64,000 nucleotides of DNA from Streptomyces sp. R33. Lineage in GTDB: Bacteria; Actinomycetota; Actinomycetes; Streptomycetales; Streptomycetaceae. The stretch is from contig NZ_CP165727.1 in the NCBI RefSeq assembly GCF_041200175.1, positions 2,542,001 to 2,606,000 of the forward strand. The letters are read 5' to 3'. Positions 8,764 through 17,092 of this stretch are shown piece by piece; position 1 is the stretch's first letter; the number at the start of each line of letters is the position of its first letter. The notes under the pieces are model-generated. The model did no database searches. It had not been told where the DNA came from and saw only the letters and a program-made list of their open reading frames with translations. A program made the translations under genes and the position numbers.

Positions 8764-9267
8764 TCAGCGCAGACCGAGGAGTGCCGCCGGGGTCCCGATC
8801 AGCTCCGGGGTGGTCAGGCCCAGCTTGGGAGTGGTCAGGTCCGGGATCCCGAAGTTGTCGCCGTTCGGCATCGTCAGCGGGGCGCCGACGACCGCACCCG
8901 GGGTGCGGGCGAGCAGGTCGGTGGCCGGGGACTCCAGGGTGCCCTCGCCGTCCGTCTTCGGGTCGCCGAGGAGGTTCGGCACCGGCGCGCCGACCAGGGT
9001 GCTGCCGAGCTCGGTGCCGACCGGCAGCACCGGGAGGATCGGGCTGGGCAGCAGGTCCCCCCTGTGGTACCGCGGAGCCTCCGGGGCGCCGACGACCGGC
9101 ACCGGCACCGCGGTGGCCACGCGCGGGGTGTCCACGCCCAGCGTGGTCTTCACGGCGTCCAGGGGCACGGCCACCGGCACCGAGTCGGCCACGGCCGGGC
9201 TGGCTGTGCCTGCCGCGGCCATACAGGTCATGAGTGCCGCAATGCTTCCGCGCGCGGTCATCTTCAT
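8764..9267 (-). CDS. Small secreted protein of unknown function
   Basis: A 167-residue protein with an apparent Sec signal peptide: a positively charged start MKMTARGS, a hydrophobic core, and a likely cleavage after ASPAVA near residue 27. The mature part is rich in Pro, Gly, Val and Leu with short recurring phrases such as VPVVGAP, LVGAPVP and VVGAPLT, and it has no cysteine. No enzymatic motif is visible. It resembles short secreted proteins seen in many Streptomyces. It lies upstream of arcA on the same strand but is probably separate. The 162 bp before it and the Pnkp stop hold no gene I can support. Confidence 0.75.
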   Translation of the reverse strand: MKMTARGSIAALMTCMAAAGTASPAVADSVPVAVPLDAVKTTLGVDTPRVATAVPVPVVGAPEAPRYHRGDLLPSPILPVLPVGTELGSTLVGAPVPNLLGDPKTDGEGTLESPATDLLARTPGAVVGAPLTMPNGDNFGIPDLTTPKLGLTTPELIGTPAALLGLR

Positions 9268-9429
9268 AAGTGACGTTCCGTCCTTCCAGGGTCGCGGACA
9301 TTCCGCTGCCCTGGATGAACGATCCCGCCGGTGGTTTTCCCGGCGTTCTTCGGGAAAGTTCCCCCATACGACCTAATTCGCGGCCGTACGGGGGCCTCGC
9401 CTTTACGCCTCCGTGTCACGGCCTCTGCG

Positions 9430-11994
9430 TCACAACCGGGGGTCGACCGGCTCCGATTCGAGGGCGAGCACCCCGAAGACCGCCTCGTGCACCCGCCACA
9501 GCGGCTCCCCGCCCGCCAGCCGGTCCAGGGCCTCCAGCCCGAGCGCGTACTCGCGCAGGGCCAGCGAGCGCTTGTGCCCCAGGAACCTCTGGCGCAGCTT
9601 CTCCAGCTGCTCCGGACGCGTGTACTCCGGCCCGTAGATGATCCGCAGGTACTCGCGGCCGCGGACCTTGACGCCGGGCTGGACCAGGCGGCCCTTGCCG
9701 TCCCGGGCGTACGCCTGGAGCGGCTTGACGACCATGCCCTCGCCGCCCGCGGCCGTCAGCTCCAGCCACCAGTCGGTGCCCGCCCGTACCGAGTCCTCGT
9801 CGGCGGTGTCGACCAGGATCCGGCCGGTGCGGCGCAACAGCCCGGTACCGGCCGCCTCGTCGGCGGCGACGAGCCGGTCCAGCCAGAACAGCTGCTCGTC
9901 GTGCGGTACGTCGGCCAGCGAGCGCCCGGCCGCCGCCAGCAGCTGGAAGGGCGCGAACCGTACGCCGTCCAGCCCGTCGGTGGTCCAGCAGTAGCGCCGG
10001 TAGGCGTCGGTGAACCGCCCGGCGTCGGCGGCCCGGTCCCGCTGGCGGGCGAGCAGGTCGCCGGTGTCGACGCCCCGGTCGGCGGCCGCGGCCAGGGCGG
10101 CGAGGGCGTCCGGGAAGACGGCGCGGGAGGCCGCGCCGACGGCGGCGTACTGGTTGCGCAGCAGGCCGGTGGACTTCAGCGACCAGGGCAGCAGCTCCCC
10201 GTCCAGCAGCAGCCAGTCGGTGGCCAGTTCCTCCCACAGGCCGGCGTCGGTGACGGCGCCGCGGAGCCGGGCGAGGACCTCCTCGGTGACCTCGGGGTCC
10301 TGGAAGAAGGGCCGTCCGGTGCGGGTGTAGACGGACCCCGTGGGGCCCACGACGCCGAAGCGCTCGCGTGCCGCCTCGGCGTCCTTGCAGAGGAGGACGG
10401 TGGCGCGGGAGCCCATGTGCTTCTCCTCGCACACGACCTGGGCGATGCCGTCCTTGCGGTACTGGGCGAAGGCCTCGGCCGGGTGCTCCAGGTAGCCGTC
10501 CTCCTGCGAGGTGGCGGTGGGCGCCATGGTCGGCGGCAGGTACGGGACCAGCCGCGGGTCCACCGCGAAGCGGCTCATGACCTCCAGCGCCGCCGCCGCG
10601 TTCTCCTCGCGCACGGTGACGTTGCCCAGGTGCCGGGTCTCGACGATCCGGCGCCCGTGGACGTCACCCAGGTCGAGCGGGCGGACGGCCTGCGACCCGT
10701 CGGACGCGGCACCGCCGGGCGCCTCGCCGGCGAGCGGCCTGACCGGCTCGTACCAGACCTTCTCGGCCGGCACGTCGACCAGTTCGCGCTCGGGCCAGCG
10801 CAGGGCGGTCATCTTCCCGCCGAAGACGGCGCCGGTGTCCAGACAGATCGTGTTGTTGATCCAGGCGGTGTTGGGGACCGGGGTGTGGCCGTAGACCACG
10901 ACCGCCTTGCCGCGGTAGTCCTCGGCCCACGGGTAGCGCACGGGCAGGCCGAACTCGTCGGTCTCGCCGGTGGTCTCCCCGTACAGGGCGTGCGAGCGGA
11001 CCCGGCCGGACGTGCGGCCGTGGTACTTCTCGGGCAGGCCGGCGTGGCAGACCACCAGCTTGCCGCCGTCGAGCACGTAGTGGCTGACGAGGCCGCGGAT
11101 GAACTCCCGCACCTCCGCGACGAACTCCTCCGGCTCGTGGCTGAGCTGCTCGATCGTCTCGGCGAGCCCGTGGGTCTGCTGGACCTTGGAGCCCTTGAGG
11201 TAACGGCCGAGCTTGTTCTCGTGGTTCCCGGGCACGCACAGGGCGTTGCCGGACCCGACCATGCCCATCACGCGGCGCAGGACGCCGGGGCTGTCCGGGC
11301 CGCGGTCGACGAGGTCGCCGACGAAGACCGCCGTGCGGCCCTCCGGGTGGACGCCGTCCTCGTACCCGAGCTTGCCGAGCAGGGTCTCCAGTTCGGAGGA
11401 ACAGCCGTGGATGTCGCCGATGATGTCGAAGGGGCCGGTGAGGTGGGTGAGGTCGTTGAACCGCTTCTCCAGCACCACTTCCGCGCTGTCGGCCTCCTCG
11501 GGCGTGCGCAGCACGTGCACCTTGCGGAAGCCCTCGCGCTCCAGTCCGCGCAGCGAGCGGCGCAGGTCGCGGCGGTGCCGCTGGATGACCGCGCGGGGCA
11601 GCCCGGCCCGGTCGGGGCGGCCGGCGTTGCGTTCGGCGCAGACCTCCTCGGGCATGTCGAGGACGATGGCGAGGGGCAGCACGTCGTGCGCGCGGGCGAG
11701 CTGGACGAGCTGGCGGCGGGCCTCGGACTGCACACTGGTCGCGTCGACGACGGTGAGGCGGCCCGCGGCGAGCCGCTTGCCGACGATGTAGTGCAGGACC
11801 TCGAAGGCGTCCTTGCTGGCGCTCTGGTCGTTCTCGTCGTCGCAGACCAGTCCCCGGCAGTAGTCGGAGGAGATGACCTCCGTGGGCTTGAAGTGCTTGC
11901 GGGCAAAGGTGGACTTGCCGGATCCGGTGGCCCCGATCAGGACGACGAGGGACAGGTCGGTGACGGGAAGTGCGCGCGTGCCGGTCGTGGTCAT
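9430..11994 (-). CDS. pnkp: Polynucleotide kinase-phosphatase-ligase of bacterial RNA repair
   Basis: An 854-residue three-domain enzyme that heals and helps seal broken RNA. Domain 1 is a 5'-OH kinase with P-loop GATGSGKST at 21-29. Domain 2 is a metallophosphatase removing 2',3'-cyclic or 3' phosphates, with GDIHGC at 193-198, GDLVDRG at 226-232 and GNHE at 256-259. Domain 3 is an adenylyltransferase with nucleotidyl lysine in EKHMG near 525. Its ATG overlaps the hen1 stop by four bases (ATGA), implying translational coupling. Known bacterial Pnkp needs Hen1 to complete ligation, so the pair forms one repair complex. Confidence 0.95.
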   Translation of the reverse strand: MTTTGTRALPVTDLSLVVLIGATGSGKSTFARKHFKPTEVISSDYCRGLVCDDENDQSASKDAFEVLHYIVGKRLAAGRLTVVDATSVQSEARRQLVQLARAHDVLPLAIVLDMPEEVCAERNAGRPDRAGLPRAVIQRHRRDLRRSLRGLEREGFRKVHVLRTPEEADSAEVVLEKRFNDLTHLTGPFDIIGDIHGCSSELETLLGKLGYEDGVHPEGRTAVFVGDLVDRGPDSPGVLRRVMGMVGSGNALCVPGNHENKLGRYLKGSKVQQTHGLAETIEQLSHEPEEFVAEVREFIRGLVSHYVLDGGKLVVCHAGLPEKYHGRTSGRVRSHALYGETTGETDEFGLPVRYPWAEDYRGKAVVVYGHTPVPNTAWINNTICLDTGAVFGGKMTALRWPERELVDVPAEKVWYEPVRPLAGEAPGGAASDGSQAVRPLDLGDVHGRRIVETRHLGNVTVREENAAAALEVMSRFAVDPRLVPYLPPTMAPTATSQEDGYLEHPAEAFAQYRKDGIAQVVCEEKHMGSRATVLLCKDAEAARERFGVVGPTGSVYTRTGRPFFQDPEVTEEVLARLRGAVTDAGLWEELATDWLLLDGELLPWSLKSTGLLRNQYAAVGAASRAVFPDALAALAAAADRGVDTGDLLARQRDRAADAGRFTDAYRRYCWTTDGLDGVRFAPFQLLAAAGRSLADVPHDEQLFWLDRLVAADEAAGTGLLRRTGRILVDTADEDSVRAGTDWWLELTAAGGEGMVVKPLQAYARDGKGRLVQPGVKVRGREYLRIIYGPEYTRPEQLEKLRQRFLGHKRSLALREYALGLEALDRLAGGEPLWRVHEAVFGVLALESEPVDPRL

Positions 11995-13454
11995 GCGACC
12001 TCACCCTCCTTCTTGGTGTCGGTGCTGATCTGGGTGAAGACGGCCATCTGGGTCGGCGGCCCCACCTCGGGGTCGTCGTCCCCGACGGGAACGAACTCGG
12101 CGGCGTACCCGTACCGTTCGGCGACTTCGCCGGCCCAGGTACGGAACTCCGTGCGGGTCCACTCGAAGCGGTGGTCGCCGTGCCGGACGTGCCCGGCGGG
12201 CAGGGTCTCCCAGCGGACGTTGTACTCGACGTTCGGGGTGGTGACGAGGACGGTGCGGGGGCGGGCCGAGCCGAACACCGCGTACTCCAGGGCGGGCAGC
12301 CGCGGCAGGTCCAGGTGCTCGATGACCTCGCTGAGCACCGCCGCGTCGTACCCGGCCAGCCGCTTGTCGGTGTAGGCGAGCGAGCCCTGCAGCAGCTGCA
12401 CACGGCTGCTCTGGCGCTCCCCCATCTGCTCGAGGCGCAGCCGCTTCGCGGCCATGCCGAGGGCACGCATGGACACGTCGACACCGACGATCTCGGTGAA
12501 GGCCACGTCCTTGAGGAGGGCCTGCACCAGCTGGCCCTGTCCGCAGCCGAGGTCGAGGACCCGGGCCGCGCCGGCGGCGCGCAGCGCGGCGAGGATCGCC
12601 TCGCGGCGCTGCACGGCAAGCGGCACGGGCTTCTCCTCGATCTCACCCACGGCGTTGTCGAGCTCCTCGACCTCGCTGCCGTCGGCCTCGGCCAGCCGAA
12701 GCAGCTCCAGCCGCTCCAGGGCGTCGCGGGTCAGCCGTTTGTGCCGGGCGAGGTAACGAGCAATGATGAGCCCGTTCTCGGGGTGCGCGGCCAGCCAGCC
12801 GTCTCCGGCGCGCAGCAGCTTGTCCACCTCGTCGGGGGCGACCCAGTAGTGCTTGGCGTCGTCGAGCACGGGCAGCAGGACGTAGAGCTGCCGCAGCGCG
12901 TCGGCGAGCCGCAGCCCGCCCTCCAGAACGAGCCGCACGTACCGGGAGTCCCCCCACTGCGGGAACTGCTCGTCGAGCGGCACGGGTTCGGCCTGTACGA
13001 GGTCCCAGCCGAGCGGGTCGAACAGCCGGTGCACGAGGTCCGCCCCGCCCCGGGCGGGCAGTGCCGGGATCTCGATCCGCAGTGGACGGGCCTGATCCGG
13101 CAGCTCGGGCCGGGCGGTGCACCGGCCCTTGAGCGCGCTGCGGAAGACGGAACTGAGCGCGACGGCGAGCAGCGAGGAGGCTGCGTACGGCCGGTCGTTG
13201 ACGTACTGCGCGAGCGCGGCGTCGGGCGCCCCGCCCCGCCCCTTGCCCTGCCCGCGCCGCACGAGCGCGACGGGATCCACCTCGAGCAGCAGAGCCGCCG
13301 TGCACCGCGCATCCGTGGCCTCGGGGTAGAAGACGTGGGCGGTGCCGTGGGAGGTGGAGAACGCCTGCACCTTCCCGGGGTGCTTGTGCAGCAAAAAGCC
13401 CAGATCGGTAGCCGGGTGCTCAGCACTGCCAGTGGTGGAGATCGTCAAGAACAT
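11991..13454 (-). CDS. hen1: 3'-terminal RNA ribose 2'-O-methyltransferase Hen1
   Basis: A 487-residue partner of Pnkp. The N-terminal half contributes to the sealing complex. The C-terminal methyltransferase has the SAM motif VLDLGCGQGQL and the Hen1-specific metal site EVIEH, with a further histidine in HRFEW. It adds a 2'-O-methyl group at the 3' end of the break so the repaired RNA cannot be cut again at that site. I chose ATG 13454 because MFLTISTTG is the typical family start; the open frame runs further upstream without family resemblance. First gene of the two-gene operon. Confidence 0.95.
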   Translation of the reverse strand: MFLTISTTGSAEHPATDLGFLLHKHPGKVQAFSTSHGTAHVFYPEATDARCTAALLLEVDPVALVRRGQGKGRGGAPDAALAQYVNDRPYAASSLLAVALSSVFRSALKGRCTARPELPDQARPLRIEIPALPARGGADLVHRLFDPLGWDLVQAEPVPLDEQFPQWGDSRYVRLVLEGGLRLADALRQLYVLLPVLDDAKHYWVAPDEVDKLLRAGDGWLAAHPENGLIIARYLARHKRLTRDALERLELLRLAEADGSEVEELDNAVGEIEEKPVPLAVQRREAILAALRAAGAARVLDLGCGQGQLVQALLKDVAFTEIVGVDVSMRALGMAAKRLRLEQMGERQSSRVQLLQGSLAYTDKRLAGYDAAVLSEVIEHLDLPRLPALEYAVFGSARPRTVLVTTPNVEYNVRWETLPAGHVRHGDHRFEWTRTEFRTWAGEVAERYGYAAEFVPVGDDDPEVGPPTQMAVFTQISTDTKKEGEVA

Positions 13455-13464
13455 GCAGCTCAGC

Positions 13465-13653
13465 ATGCCTGCCGCCCGACGGCGGGGGCCACTGGATTTC
13501 CCCCTCCGCCGCCTGCCGCCCCGCCCGGCCGATCCCGATCCGGCCACCGTCACACCGGGAGCGTTCTGCTCCCCGTCCGGGGCGACCGGCATCGGCAAGA
13601 ACGGCAGCGTCTATACCTGCAAGGGTCCCGGTCAGGATCGCTGGCGCCGCTGA
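13465..13653 (+). pseudogene. Orphan C-terminal Cys-pair module, likely gene remnant
   Basis: This short frame (62 codons from the ATG shown; an earlier ATG is at 13453) ends with FCSPSGATGIGKNGSVYTC followed by KGPGQDRWRR and a TGA. I recognise this as the cysteine-pair tail found at the C-terminus of many larger Streptomyces proteins. Here nothing family-like precedes it: the upstream part is Arg/Pro-rich and abuts the hen1 start on the other strand, and its last bases overlap the end of the methyltransferase gene. It is either a decayed remnant or a very small protein. Confidence 0.4.
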
Positions 13654-14567
13654 CTGCGCCCGCCCCGCTGGATTTCGGCGGCCAGTTCCTCGATGCGGGG
13701 CGGGCCGATGCGGCAGCAGCCGCCGATCAGGCGGGCGCCCGTCGTGCGCCAGGCCTCGACGGGCCAGGGGGTGGGGTGGGCGGGGGCTTGCCAGGTGGCG
13801 GTGGGCGCGTCCCAGACGGAGCCGTCGTTGGGGTAGGCCAGGAGCGGTGTGGCGGTGACGGTGGCAGCCGCCTCGAGGGCGGGCAGCACGTCCGCCGGGT
13901 CGCAGCAGTTGACGCCGAGGGCGATGATCTCCGGGGTCCCGGCCGCGAGGGCGAAGGCCTCGGGGAGGGGCTGGCCGGCGCGGGTGCGGGCGCCGGCGAC
14001 GGTGTAGCTCAGCCAGGCGGGCGCGCCGGTCCCGGCGAGGACGGTGAGGAGGGCTTCGGCCTCGGCGGCGTCCGGGACGGTCTCCAGGGCCAGGACGTCG
14101 GGGCCCGCCTCGAGCAGCGCCTCGATGCGCGGGCGGTGGAAGGCGGCGAGCTCGCGCACGCTCAGCCCGTACCGCCCGCGGTACTCGGAGCCGTCCGCGA
14201 GCACCGCCCCGTACGGGCCGACCGAGGCGGCGACCCAGACCTCGTGGTCCGCGGCTTCGGCCGCCCGCGCGGCGAGTGCGACGCTGCGGTGGAGCAGGGC
14301 GGTGGTCGCGGCCCGGTCGTGGCCGTGGGCGGCGAAGGCCTCGTACCCCACCTGGTAGCTGGCGGTGATCAGCACCTCGGCGCCGGCCCGCGCGTACGCC
14401 GTGTGGGCGGTCTGCACCTGGTCCGGCCGCTCGGCGAGCACCCGGCCCGACCAGAGGCCACCGGACAGGTCGCAGCCCTGGTCGGTGAGCTGGTTGCTCA
14501 GCCCGCCGTCCAGGAGCACGACCCTGTGGGCCAGGGCTTCGGCGAGCGGGCCGGACGCGCGGGGCAT
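13632..14567 (-). CDS. mmuM: Homocysteine S-methyltransferase
   Basis: A 311-residue zinc enzyme that makes methionine from homocysteine with S-methylmethionine (or SAM) as donor. The N-terminal LLDGGLSNQL is the usual start of the barrel. The zinc cysteines are in GVNCCDP and in the C-terminal LIGGCCRIGP. The length is normal for the family. It lies 15 bp downstream of the F420-type oxidoreductase on the same strand, but I see no metabolic link between them. Confidence 0.92.
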   Translation of the reverse strand: MPRASGPLAEALAHRVVLLDGGLSNQLTDQGCDLSGGLWSGRVLAERPDQVQTAHTAYARAGAEVLITASYQVGYEAFAAHGHDRAATTALLHRSVALAARAAEAADHEVWVAASVGPYGAVLADGSEYRGRYGLSVRELAAFHRPRIEALLEAGPDVLALETVPDAAEAEALLTVLAGTGAPAWLSYTVAGARTRAGQPLPEAFALAAGTPEIIALGVNCCDPADVLPALEAAATVTATPLLAYPNDGSVWDAPTATWQAPAHPTPWPVEAWRTTGARLIGGCCRIGPPRIEELAAEIQRGGRSQRRQRS

Positions 14568-14582
14568 CGGACGTACGCCTCC

Positions 14583-15515
14583 TCAGCCGAGCTGGGACAG
14601 CACCTGGGCCGAGATCAGCTCCAGGTGGTCCAGGTCGTCGAGGTCGAGCAGTTGGAGGTAGACGCGGGAGCTGCCGACGGCCGCGTAGGCGCCGATCTTC
14701 TCCACGACCTCGGCCGGGGAGCCGGCCAGGCCGTTGGCCTTGAGCTCGTCCACGTCCCGGCCGATGGCGGCGGCCCGGCGGGCGACCTCGGCGTCGTCCT
14801 TGCCGACGCACACCACGAGGGCATTGGAGTAGACGAGGTCGTCGGCGCCCCGCCCGGCCTCCTCGGCGGCCCGGCGCACCCGGCCGAACTGCCGCTCGCT
14901 GTCCGCGATCGACGCGAACGGCATGTTGAACTCGTCCGCGTACCGGGCGGCGAGGCGCGGGGTGCGCTTCGCGCCGTGGCCGCCGATGAGCACCGGCACC
15001 TTCGCCTGGGCCGGCTTGGGCAGCGCGGGGGACTTCTCCACCCGGTAGTGGGTGCCGGCGTAGTCGAACGTGGCTCCGGGCTCGGTGGCCCACAGGCCGG
15101 TGACGATGGCCAGCTGCTCCTCCAGCCGGGCCATCCGCTCCGCCGGGAAGGGGATGCCGTACGCCTTGTGCTCCTCCTCGAACCAGCCCGCGCCCAGGCC
15201 CAGTTCGATCCGGCCTCCGGACATCTGGTCGACCTGGGCCACCTGGATGGCGAGCACACCGGGCAGCCGGAAGGTGCCGGCCGTCATCAGCGTGCCCAGC
15301 CGGATCCGCCGCGTCTCCCGGGCCAGGCCCGCGAGGGTGATCCAGGCATCGGTGGGCCCGGGCAGGCCGTCCGCCGAGCCCATCCGCAGATAGTGGTCGG
15401 ACCGGAAGAACGCGTCGAAGCCCAGGTCCTCGGTGGCCTTGGCGACGGTCAGGAGGGTGTCGTAGCTGGCGCCCTGCTGGGGTTCGGTGAAAATACGGAG
15501 ATCCATACCTCCCAT
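14583..15515 (-). CDS. LLM class F420-dependent oxidoreductase
   Basis: A 310-residue luciferase-like (beta/alpha)8 oxidoreductase. It has MDLRIFTEP at the start, the FRSDHYL segment, LGTLMTAGTFRLPG, and the conserved RIELGLGAGWFEEEH motif of F420-dependent members. I used ATG 15515, which has GGGGAGG four bases upstream; the ATG at 15506 is almost touching its Shine-Dalgarno. The substrate is unknown. The ATG-distal frame remains open to 16208 but overlaps a better supported gene on the opposite strand. Confidence 0.88.
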   Translation of the reverse strand: MGGMDLRIFTEPQQGASYDTLLTVAKATEDLGFDAFFRSDHYLRMGSADGLPGPTDAWITLAGLARETRRIRLGTLMTAGTFRLPGVLAIQVAQVDQMSGGRIELGLGAGWFEEEHKAYGIPFPAERMARLEEQLAIVTGLWATEPGATFDYAGTHYRVEKSPALPKPAQAKVPVLIGGHGAKRTPRLAARYADEFNMPFASIADSERQFGRVRRAAEEAGRGADDLVYSNALVVCVGKDDAEVARRAAAIGRDVDELKANGLAGSPAEVVEKIGAYAAVGSSRVYLQLLDLDDLDHLELISAQVLSQLG

Positions 15516-15737
15516 CCTGCCTCCCCGGGCCATCTCCGGCAGGCGGCCCCGTCCCACCCCGGCAGGGTGAATCTGCGTCAACCCGGTGGTCCGCCCCGCG
15601 TCCGGCCAGTGACCAGCCCGGACGGGGATCGTTGGCTCGGACGGAGCCGGACCGCCCGGCCCGCGCGCCGGCGGCCCATCGCCGGTGCGCCCACCGCCCC
15701 CTTCCGTCGTGGAAGGGCCAGGGCCGAGGAGGCCGCC

Positions 15738-16013
15738 ATGTCCCACGAGGCCGTGCCGGAGACCCGCCAACAGAACGGACAGACCGGACAGGCAGCACAC
15801 GACCACGCACGTCAGGAGCCCGCGACGGCCGCCCAGGGCGGCGCACCGAAGGGCCTGCTGCAGCAGATGGAAGAGCTGATGGCTGCGCTGAACGCCGACC
15901 TGTCGCAGCTCGACGCCGACCTCCAGTCCTCCACGGACCGCGCCCCCGGCACGCCTCCGGCCCCGGGCGGCCGTGCCCCCGAGAGCGAGCGCCCGTCCCA
16001 CCGGTCTTACTGA
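15738..16013 (+). CDS. Small hydrophilic protein with a central amphipathic helix, unknown function
   Basis: A 91-residue protein with a good ribosome-binding site (GAGGAGG, 7 bases before the ATG) and strongly third-position-GC codons. The N-terminus (1-40) is Gln/Ala/His-rich. Residues about 40-67, around LLQQMEELMAALNADLSQL, look like one amphipathic helix that could form a coiled coil. The tail is Pro/Gly/Ser-rich and ends SHRSY. No signal peptide, cysteine or membrane segment is seen, and I do not recognise a family. It stands alone, ahead of a hairpin. Confidence 0.6.
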   Translation: MSHEAVPETRQQNGQTGQAAHDHARQEPATAAQGGAPKGLLQQMEELMAALNADLSQLDADLQSSTDRAPGTPPAPGGRAPESERPSHRSY

Positions 16014-16019
16014 CCGTGC

Positions 16020-16045
16020 GGGTCCCGTCGCGCGCGGCGGGACCC
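16020..16045. terminator. Hairpin between convergent genes
   Basis: GGGTCCCG / CGGGACCC is an 8-bp perfect stem with a 10-base loop. It starts 6 bp after the stop of the 91-aa gene and lies before the end of the convergent gene at 16103. Confidence 0.55.
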
Positions 16046-16102
16046 GAGGCCCAAGACCCCGATCCGCCGCCGCTCCGCCGCCCCGCCGTTCTCCCGCTCC
16101 CC

Positions 16103-16588
16103 TCAGGCCACGCCCGAGGCGGATCCCCGTTCGCGCACCGCCAGGCGCCGCAGGACGGCCCGGACCCGGTCGCTCGATTCGTCGGCCGCGTCGATGGACT
16201 CTATGCACTGCCAGTACAGGCCTTCGTCGTCCGTCGCGCAGGCCACCCCGACCAGGGCTATCCCCACTTCGCCGAGCAACGCCTGCAGTCCGAGCAGAGC
16301 CTGGCGGACATCCGCCACCTCCGTCAGCTGCGCCGCTCTCGGCGGATAGTCGGGCGCGCTGCCCTCGCCGCGCAGGGCGGCTCTGTCGAGCACCCCGCAG
16401 CCTCTGCCCCCTGCTTCACCCAGTCCCCGTGCCTCCGATCTCAGCTCCGGCGGCCCGGTGACCGCCAGCCAGCTCCCTATCCCCTGCGCGAGCGCCTGGG
16501 CCTGCCAGGCCTCGCCCACGATGTCCATCGCCGCCCCGCTCTGTGCCAGCGCGTGCCGGCCGGCCGCGATGAGCCGTACCGCATCCAT
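16103..16588 (-). CDS. Conserved Streptomyces protein, DUF6099-like
   Basis: A 161-residue soluble, mainly helical protein beginning MDAVRLIAAGRHALAQ, which I recall as typical of the DUF6099 family of Streptomyces; treat the family name as probable. No catalytic motif or membrane segment is visible; single cysteines lie near GCG, ACAT and WQCIES. The 123 bp upstream (16589-16711) is relatively AT-rich and probably carries its promoter, separating it from the MazG gene on the same strand. Confidence 0.7.
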   Translation of the reverse strand: MDAVRLIAAGRHALAQSGAAMDIVGEAWQAQALAQGIGSWLAVTGPPELRSEARGLGEAGGRGCGVLDRAALRGEGSAPDYPPRAAQLTEVADVRQALLGLQALLGEVGIALVGVACATDDEGLYWQCIESIDAADESSDRVRAVLRRLAVRERGSASGVA

Positions 16589-16711
16589 ATGCCGTCCCCC
16601 GTCCGCACGACATCCACCGTTCTCACCACTACCCAGAGTGAGGGCAATGCGCCAGTAAAGCCAGGGGTATTCGGAAATCTATGGACACAAACATGGTTGT
16701 GGACGACGCCA

Positions 16712-17092
16712 TCACTCCGAAGAGTGACAATTCGATGTCGGAGGCCCCGTCACCGGGAAGCGGAGCTCGTTCCTCTCGATCTTCGCGGCGAGCGCATCCA
16801 GCACATCCACCCCGAGAACCTCACAGAATTGCAGCAGATACGCCAGCACGTCGGCCACCTCATCGGCCACGCGGTGCGCGGTTTCCGGCTTCTCCATGAC
16901 CTCCGCCGACTGTTCCGGGGTCAGCCACTGGAAGATTTCGACCAGTTCGGAAGCCTCCACGCTCAGCGCCACGGCCAGGTTCTTGGGCGTGTGGTACGGC
17001 TCCCAGCCGCGCGCCGCGGCGAACTCGGCCAGCCGCCGCTGCAGTTGGTGCAGCCGCTCTTCGGAGTGCTCTGTGTCGTGGGTATCGCTCAT
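16712..17092 (-). CDS. MazG-like nucleotide pyrophosphohydrolase
   Basis: A 126-residue all-alpha NTP pyrophosphohydrolase. The metal-binding helices carry SVEASELVEIFQWL (ExxE-type, about 42-55) and ADEVADVLAYLLQF (ExxD, about 76-90). Such enzymes hydrolyse nucleoside triphosphates to monophosphates plus pyrophosphate, as house-cleaning or nucleotide-level control. The ATG overlaps the upstream ATPase stop by four bases (ATGA), so the two products are probably made together. The start is fixed by that overlap; the longer open frame upstream lies inside the ATPase gene. Confidence 0.88.
   Translation of the reverse strand: MSDTHDTEHSEERLHQLQRRLAEFAAARGWEPYHTPKNLAVALSVEASELVEIFQWLTPEQSAEVMEKPETAHRVADEVADVLAYLLQFCEVLGVDVLDALAAKIERNELRFPVTGPPTSNCHSSE

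Noticed and set aside
11970..16013. Very long plus-strand open frame (over 1300 codons) spanning hen1, mmuM and the F420-type gene
   Set aside because: It is an antisense shadow caused by GC-rich third positions. The composition is Gly/Arg/Glu/Val repeats without domains. Only its last 92 codons (from 15738) are a supported gene.
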